From: Mesorhizobium australicum WSM2073
GTDB taxonomy: Bacteria; Pseudomonadota; Alphaproteobacteria; Rhizobiales; Rhizobiaceae
Assembly (NCBI RefSeq): GCF_000230995.2
Contig: NC_019973.1
Coordinates: forward strand, 1,812,001-1,876,000
DNA length: 64,000 nucleotides
Direction of reading: 5' to 3'
Part shown: in pieces, positions 60,121-64,000 of the stretch
How the letters are laid out: each line of letters starts with the position of its first letter
How positions within the stretch are numbered: position 1 is the stretch's first letter
Made by a program: the position numbers and the translations under genes
The notes under the pieces: generated by a model
Seen by the model: the letters and a program-made list of their open reading frames with translations, nothing else
The model's database searches: none
What the model was told of the DNA's origin: nothing

Positions 60121-60219
60121 ATGGCTGGCGAAAAAGTCCATCTGACAGGGGCAAAAGAGACCTTGCTCATGACACTCTACGGCAAGGCTTTCCCGGAAAT
60201 TCCCTGGAATTGCTTTTAG
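60121..60219 (+). pseudogene. N-terminal remnant of an LCM-type/O-methyltransferase gene
   Basis: ATG 60121 starts the peptide MAGEKVHLTGAKETLLMTLY followed by GKA, the conserved N-terminus of class I SAM methyltransferases of the leucine carboxyl methyltransferase/polyketide O-methyltransferase group (about 270-300 residues). After GKAF homology stops and the frame closes at 60219. The bases at the break (60193-60213, ATTCCCTGGAATTGC-like) resemble the end of a common rhizobial intergenic repeat. The rest of the gene is missing; DUF2244 begins on the other strand at the same point. Confidence 0.65.
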
Positions 60220-60710
60220 CGCGCCTTGGCGGTCGCCAGCGCGCGCGAGAAGGCGGTGGCGAAGCTCTCGCGCGAATCGGGGTCGAGGAAGCCGCCGATC
60301 GGCACGTTCTGGCCTTGTGCCTCCACGGTCATTCTGATGATGCCGATCTCGGCGTGCCGGGCGATCGAAAACCGTACCCAGAACGGATTAAAGCGATGCG
60401 CTTCCGACCTTCCCGAGGGGGCCGTCTTGCGAATGTCGAGGCTGGTGCGCGAGACCGACACTTCCTCGCGGGCGCGTGCAGCCCGGTAATTGACGCGGAA
60501 GGCGATGTAGACGGCCACCACGTCGAGGCCGAAGAAGCCGAACACCGGCCAGGCACCGCGCGACAGGAAAAACGCACCCGTCACCAGCCAGCCGACCATC
60601 AGTGCGCCCATCAGGATCAGGAAGCCCGTCCTGCCCAGCGACCGGTGCGGGGTCAGCAACGCGTGAAAGAAGGGCTCGTCAGCCTGAAACGAGGCGTTTG
60701 TGTCACTCAT
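60216..60710 (-). CDS. DUF2244 integral membrane protein
   Basis: A 164-residue inner-membrane protein of the alphaproteobacterial DUF2244 family: two adjacent helices at about residues 28-50 and 54-74 (LILMGALMVGWLVTGAFFL), then a cytosolic domain with NPFWVRFSI and the C-terminal IGGFLDPDSRESFATAFSRA. Divergent from nth with a 22-base gap between starts, an arrangement conserved in Rhizobiales. Function unknown. Confidence 0.9.
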   Translation of the reverse strand: MSDTNASFQADEPFFHALLTPHRSLGRTGFLILMGALMVGWLVTGAFFLSRGAWPVFGFFGLDVVAVYIAFRVNYRAARAREEVSVSRTSLDIRKTAPSGRSEAHRFNPFWVRFSIARHAEIGIIRMTVEAQGQNVPIGGFLDPDSRESFATAFSRALATAKAR

Positions 60711-60732
60711 GACAGACTATTATAGGAGGGAA

Positions 60733-61545
60733 ATGGCGCGTCCCAAGTCCAATGAGTCTTCCATGCCCGAAAAAGAGCTGCCGGCCGGACGCCGTGATGG
60801 CTCCAATGCCAAGGCGCGCCCTCGGCCGGCGCGGCGCTCGTCCCGCTACAGCCCGGCTGAAGTGCATGAGATTTTCCGGCGTTTTTCGGTGCAGCGGCCG
60901 GAGCCGAGGGGCGAACTCGAACACGTCAATGCCTTCACGCTGCTGGTGGCGGTGGTGCTTTCGGCGCAAGCGACCGATGCCGGTGTCAACAAGGCAACGC
61001 GGGCTCTGTTCAAGGTTGCGGACACGCCGCAAAAGATGCTGGCGCTCGGTGAAACCAAGGTCGGCGACCATATCAGGACCATCGGTCTCTGGCGCAACAA
61101 GGCCAAGAACGTCATCGCCCTATCGCAGGCGCTGATCCGCGACCATGGCGGCGAGGTGCCGGATGACCGCGATGAACTGGTCAAGTTGCCCGGTGTCGGG
61201 CGCAAGACCGCCAATGTCGTGCTCAACATGGCCTTCGGCCAGCATACGATGGCGGTCGACACGCATATCTTGCGCATCGGCAACCGGCTTGGCCTGGCGC
61301 CCGGCAAGACGCCGGAACAGGTCGAGCAGGGGTTGTTGAAGATCATCCCGGACGAATATATGCGCCATGCGCATCACTGGCTGATCCTGCACGGCCGCTA
61401 TGTCTGCAAGGCGCGCAAGCCGGATTGCCCGGCCTGCGTCATCGCCGATATTTGCAAGGCAGAGGTGAAGACGACCAGCATTCCGGCGCCCTTGGTGCCG
61501 ATCGCCCCGCTTGAAACTGTCGCCGCCGACGATCAGGCGCCGTAG
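60733..61545 (+). CDS. nth: endonuclease III (DNA glycosylase/AP lyase)
   Basis: A 270-residue base-excision enzyme for oxidised pyrimidines. Helix-hairpin-helix LPGVGRKTANVVLN with the catalytic Lys, catalytic Asp in MAVDTHILRI and the [4Fe-4S] cluster CKARKPDCPACVIADIC. The N-terminal 50 residues are basic and the C-terminus extends 25 residues beyond the cluster. ATG 60733 is preceded by AGGAGGG. Confidence 0.96.
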   Translation: MARPKSNESSMPEKELPAGRRDGSNAKARPRPARRSSRYSPAEVHEIFRRFSVQRPEPRGELEHVNAFTLLVAVVLSAQATDAGVNKATRALFKVADTPQKMLALGETKVGDHIRTIGLWRNKAKNVIALSQALIRDHGGEVPDDRDELVKLPGVGRKTANVVLNMAFGQHTMAVDTHILRIGNRLGLAPGKTPEQVEQGLLKIIPDEYMRHAHHWLILHGRYVCKARKPDCPACVIADICKAEVKTTSIPAPLVPIAPLETVAADDQAP

Positions 61546-61589
61546 CCGCGCGCCATCGCCGCCGCGAACACCGGGATCAGGCTCGGCCG

Positions 61590-61724
61590 GACTATCAGAA
61601 GAACGACTATCTGGGCTGGATCGGCCGCGCCAAGCGTCCGGACACCAGGCGAAAGCGGCTCGACCAGATGCTGGACGAGTTGCAGCGAGGCGGTGTCTAC
61701 ATGAATATGGTCTGGCACGGCTGA
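61590..61724 (+). pseudogene. C-terminal remnant of a YdeI/OmpD-associated family gene
   Basis: From 61590 the plus-strand frame reads DYQKNDYLGWIGRAKRPDTR, then RKRLDQMLDELQRGGVYM and stop at 61722-61724. The pattern Y-x-x-W-I-x-x-A-K-R-P-x-T-R-x-x-R is characteristic of the C-terminus of YdeI/OmdA proteins (about 190 residues). No start codon or N-terminal part precedes it; 44 residues remain. It sits directly after nth, as one of two remnants flanking DUF2244-nth. Confidence 0.6.
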
Positions 61725-61834
61725 AGTTCTGCTTCGATTACTTAGGCCTTCCCTGGATGATGGCGCGTATCGCCCTGGCCCTTGCACCGCACCAGCGATT
61801 TGCTAAGCGCTGAAGATCAGCGAGGCATATCGTC

Positions 61835-62368
61835 ATGAAAAATCCGCACGGTGTTCCGGTCATCGAGACCGAGCGAACCATTCTAAGGGCGCACCAACTG
61901 AAGGATTTCGACGCCTATATCGCCATGTGGGCCGACCCCGTCGTCACGCGCTTCATCGGCGGCAAGCCGCGCACGCGTGAGGAAAGCTGGATGCGCTTCC
62001 TGCGCCATGCCGGCCTGTGGTCGCTGCTTGGCTACGGCTTCTGGGCCATCGAGGAGAAAGCGACCGGCCGTTTCATCGGTGAGGCCGGGTTCCACGATCT
62101 GAAGCGCGACATGGAGCCGTCGATCGAAGGCATCCCCGAGGCGGGGTGGGCGCTCGCCCCGGCCGCGCACGGCGCCGGTCTTGCCACGGAGATCGTCAGC
62201 CGCGTGCATGGCTGGGGCGACGAGACGTTCGGCCGTGCCAGAACCGTCTGCATCATCGATCCCGAAAATACGGCTTCGCTGAACGTCGCCAGGAAGTGCG
62301 GCTATATCGAGCTGACGCAGACCCTCTACCATGATGCGCCGACCATGCTGCTGGAGCGGCTGCCCTGA
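61835..62368 (+). CDS. GNAT family N-acetyltransferase (RimJ/RimL type)
   Basis: A 177-residue acetyltransferase of the Acetyltransf_3 class: ETERTILRAHQLKDFDAYIA at the N-terminus, GYGFWAIEEKATGRFIGEAG in the core and the acetyl-CoA region GWALAPAAHGAGLATEIV, then DPENTASLNVARKCGY. Substrate unknown; such proteins acetylate ribosomal proteins, amino acids or antibiotics. Confidence 0.9.
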   Translation: MKNPHGVPVIETERTILRAHQLKDFDAYIAMWADPVVTRFIGGKPRTREESWMRFLRHAGLWSLLGYGFWAIEEKATGRFIGEAGFHDLKRDMEPSIEGIPEAGWALAPAAHGAGLATEIVSRVHGWGDETFGRARTVCIIDPENTASLNVARKCGYIELTQTLYHDAPTMLLERLP

Positions 62369-62420
62369 GGGGGTGTCAGGCGAGGCGAGGGCGCCGACAA
62401 TCACCCGGCCAGGCGCTACA

Positions 62421-62463
62421 AACGCGCAATCCGGACGGAAAACCGCTGCACACCTTGACCTGC
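62421..62463. repeat. degenerate copy of a common rhizobial intergenic repeat
   Basis: The stretch ATCCGGACGGAAAACCGCT followed by CACAC matches, from memory, an intergenic sequence very frequent in Mesorhizobium/Rhizobium that ends in CCTGGAATTGC. Here it is decayed. The gap 62369-62551 between the convergent GNAT and IclR genes shows nothing else. Confidence 0.4.
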
Positions 62464-62551
62464 CGCAACCGGCCTTGGGCGCGCAGCTTCCTTACAGGGG
62501 CGGCGAGCGGAAGTTGGAGGCCTTTCCGACGCCATAACCGCGGAGCTAGGG

Positions 62552-63316
62552 CTAAGCCTCCGTCGCGAGGCTCGCCTGCTCCAGCATGGAGGCATCCTCG
62601 CCGAAGGCGCGAGTGGCGCGGGCCGCCGCCTCGAGCAGCGGGCGCTTCATGCGCTCAAGGAACGCAGCGTCGACGCGCGTGCTTGGACCAGCCAGCGTCA
62701 AGGCGCCAAGCAGCGCGTGTCCCGGCCCGAAAACCGGCGCCGAGACGCCTGCCGTTTCGGGGTCGCGGTCACCCACAGCGAGACAATTGCACGTTTTGCG
62801 GATGGTTTCGTAGGGTTCGCCCTGCTGTCCCGAAAACGCCGCCAGCACGCGCCCGCCCGAACCGGCCAGCAGAGGCAATACGTCGCCTTCGCGTATCGTG
62901 TAGCGGATCGGATGCTTGGATTCGACCCGGTAAAGACAGGTGCGCACGTCTCCCGAGCGGACGTAGAAGGCAACACTCTCCCAACTTCGTTCGGAGAGAG
63001 CGCGCATGATCGGCAACAGGATGTCCACCGCCACCACCGAACGCTGGTAAAGCGCGCCCAGCCGAAAGGCGGCGGGTCCGACGCGATAGCGCCCATCGTC
63101 CAGGCGCTCGAGCAGTTGCCCGCGCAACAGCGAATTGGCGAGCCGCAGGATCGTGCTTTTGTAAAGACCGGTGCGCATCGCGATTTCAGCAAGACTTAGC
63201 GAGCGGTCGGCCGTGCTGAAGGCATCGAGGATGGCGATCGCCCGGTCGAGTGCCGCAACACCTTCGACGGAGGTACGCCGGATTTCCGCATCAGCCGAGT
63301 TGCCTGGTAAGTCCAT
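62552..63316 (-). CDS. IclR family transcriptional regulator
   Basis: A 254-residue regulator: winged helix at about residues 18-75 (LSLAEIAMRTGLYKSTILRL) and a GAF-like effector domain (about 95-240, with AFYVRSGDVRTCLYRVES and SAPVFGPGHALLGALTL). ATG 63316 begins MDLPGNSADAE; an in-frame TTG at 63352 is less likely. It is divergent from the TctC-type gene at 63501 and probably controls that tricarboxylate-type uptake operon. Confidence 0.9.
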   Translation of the reverse strand: MDLPGNSADAEIRRTSVEGVAALDRAIAILDAFSTADRSLSLAEIAMRTGLYKSTILRLANSLLRGQLLERLDDGRYRVGPAAFRLGALYQRSVVAVDILLPIMRALSERSWESVAFYVRSGDVRTCLYRVESKHPIRYTIREGDVLPLLAGSGGRVLAAFSGQQGEPYETIRKTCNCLAVGDRDPETAGVSAPVFGPGHALLGALTLAGPSTRVDAAFLERMKRPLLEAAARATRAFGEDASMLEQASLATEA

Positions 63317-63500
63317 TGCGGTTCCCAATTCGGTGAAGCCCGAGCGGAACAACTCTGTCGCGCCACCGGACCGTTCTGTCCAGCAGAATGTCGTTCCTGT
63401 TGACGGAACAAGGTAAAATCTGCTTGAACTTGATCACGGGTCTGTGAACAGGCGCGTTTTGGCAGGCACCGGAGGAGGTGTCGTGATCTGGAGGAATCCC

Positions 63501-64000
63501 ATGCTGAACAGACGCAGATTTTTGATGAGTACGGCGGCGGCTGGCGCGGCCGGGCTGGTGGCATCGCATTTCTCACCCGCCTTCGCCGAAGGTGCGCCTC
63601 AAGTCCAGATCTTCGTGCCGGCGGCGCCCGGCGGCGGCTGGGACCAGACGGCGCGCACGATGGATCAGGTGCTGCGCGGCGAGAAGCTCATCTCCGGCTC
63701 GCAGATCACCAATGTCGGTGGTGCCGGCGGAACGGTAGGGCTGCCGCAGTTCATCAATCAGTGGAGCGGCAAAGGCAATGCGCTCATGGTCGCGGGCATG
63801 GTCATGGTGGGCGCCATCATCGCCAACAAGGCGGCCAACAACCTGACCCAAGTCACGCCCATCGCCCGTCTCACCGGGGAGTTCGAGGCGCTGGTGGTGC
63901 CGGCGGACTCGCCGTTCAAGACGGCCGCCGATTTCGTCGCGGCACTCAAGGCCGATCCGACGAAGGTTCCTGTCGCGGGCGGCTCGGCCGGTGGGTCCGA
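63501..64000 (+). CDS. tripartite tricarboxylate transporter substrate-binding protein (TctC/Bug family), 3' end outside window
   Basis: The frame is open from ATG 63501 to the window end (166 codons). It starts MLNRRRFLMSTAAAGAAGL with a twin-arginine-like signal peptide ending SPAFA (about residue 29), then the Bug-family first strand IFVPAAPGGGWDQTARTM, whose APGGGWD loop binds the carboxylate, NVGGAGGTVGL and TPIARLTGEFEALVV. Periplasmic receptor for a TctAB permease expected downstream. Ribosome site GGAGG at 63491-63494 region. Ligand probably a tricarboxylate or similar organic acid. Confidence 0.88.
   Translation, partial: MLNRRRFLMSTAAAGAAGLVASHFSPAFAEGAPQVQIFVPAAPGGGWDQTARTMDQVLRGEKLISGSQITNVGGAGGTVGLPQFINQWSGKGNALMVAGMVMVGAIIANKAANNLTQVTPIARLTGEFEALVVPADSPFKTAADFVAALKADPTKVPVAGGSAGGS

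Noticed and set aside
61533-61787. 84-codon minus-strand frame opposite the YdeI remnant
   Set aside because: No ribosome site or family; the plus strand shows a recognisable protein pattern instead.
1-64000. Search by eye for tRNA, rRNA, integrase, transposase or phage genes
   Set aside because: No typical T-loop motif in gaps and no matching proteins were found; none reported.

Overview
The window is GC-rich chromosomal DNA from an alphaproteobacterium of the order Rhizobiales, most probably Mesorhizobium. Gene content supports this: an assimilatory sulfur block in the order cysG-DUF2849-cysI-cysH-DUF934, olsB for ornithine lipids, DUF1150 beside hsp20, a short polA-linked sRNA locus, rhizobial CTTGAC-type promoters and many LacI/LysR/IclR-controlled uptake operons. 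No symbiosis, conjugation or phage genes are visible, and I found no tRNA, rRNA, insertion sequence or CRISPR array. It reads as core chromosome with a few small accessory patches.

Layout. 1-3.3 kb: the 3' part of gnd, a LysR regulator and a divergent NAD(P)H:quinone reductase. 3.3-12.1 kb: a LacI-controlled carbohydrate operon (binding protein, two permeases, ATPase, TIM-barrel epimerase, Gfo/Idh/MocA dehydrogenase, aldo/keto reductase), with two inverted copies of one 12-bp operator in the divergent promoter region. 12.4-18.6 kb: a Zur-like regulator, polA, a small RNA locus of the alpha-r7 type, an M20 peptidase and an RNase D-like nuclease. 18.6-25.9 kb: small membrane proteins, a GT-A-like protein, PBP1A, an SDR, a CPA2 antiporter and a host-attachment protein. 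26.0-31.2 kb: sulfite/sulfate reduction. 31.3-36 kb: DJ-1/PfpI, a desaturase, grpE, a TRIC-type membrane protein and olsB. 36-44.2 kb: a hybrid histidine kinase, the rRNA methyltransferase-SpoU-lspA-acuI operon, an EVE protein and an ornithine cyclodeaminase homologue. 44.2-51.6 kb: lapA, ihfB, sppA, then lptC-lptA-lptB-rpoN-hpf-ptsN (LPS export joined to the sigma-54/nitrogen-PTS block). 51.6-52.5 kb: hsp20-DUF1150 under a near-perfect RpoH promoter. 52.7-57 kb: nucleoside hydrolase, LysE exporter, amidase, ribokinase. 57.0-58.9 kb: an unusual four-gene operon of small exported proteins (two pilin-like, one PapD-N-like, one with a hexalysine tail) without an usher. 59.1-64 kb: an AraC-Ogt fusion, DUF2244, nth, GNAT, IclR and the start of a TctC-type binding protein; two broken gene remnants flank DUF2244-nth.

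Most notable: the four-gene exported operon; PolA whose 3'-5' exonuclease motifs lack the catalytic Glu and Tyr; the sRNA next to polA; an orphan minus-strand terminator between sppA and lptC that may mark another sRNA; a 123-bp inverted-repeat element inserted in the cys operon; and several operator palindromes (LacI pair, Pho box at olsB, RpoH promoters at hsp20 and grpE). All family calls come from reading the sequence, without database searches.
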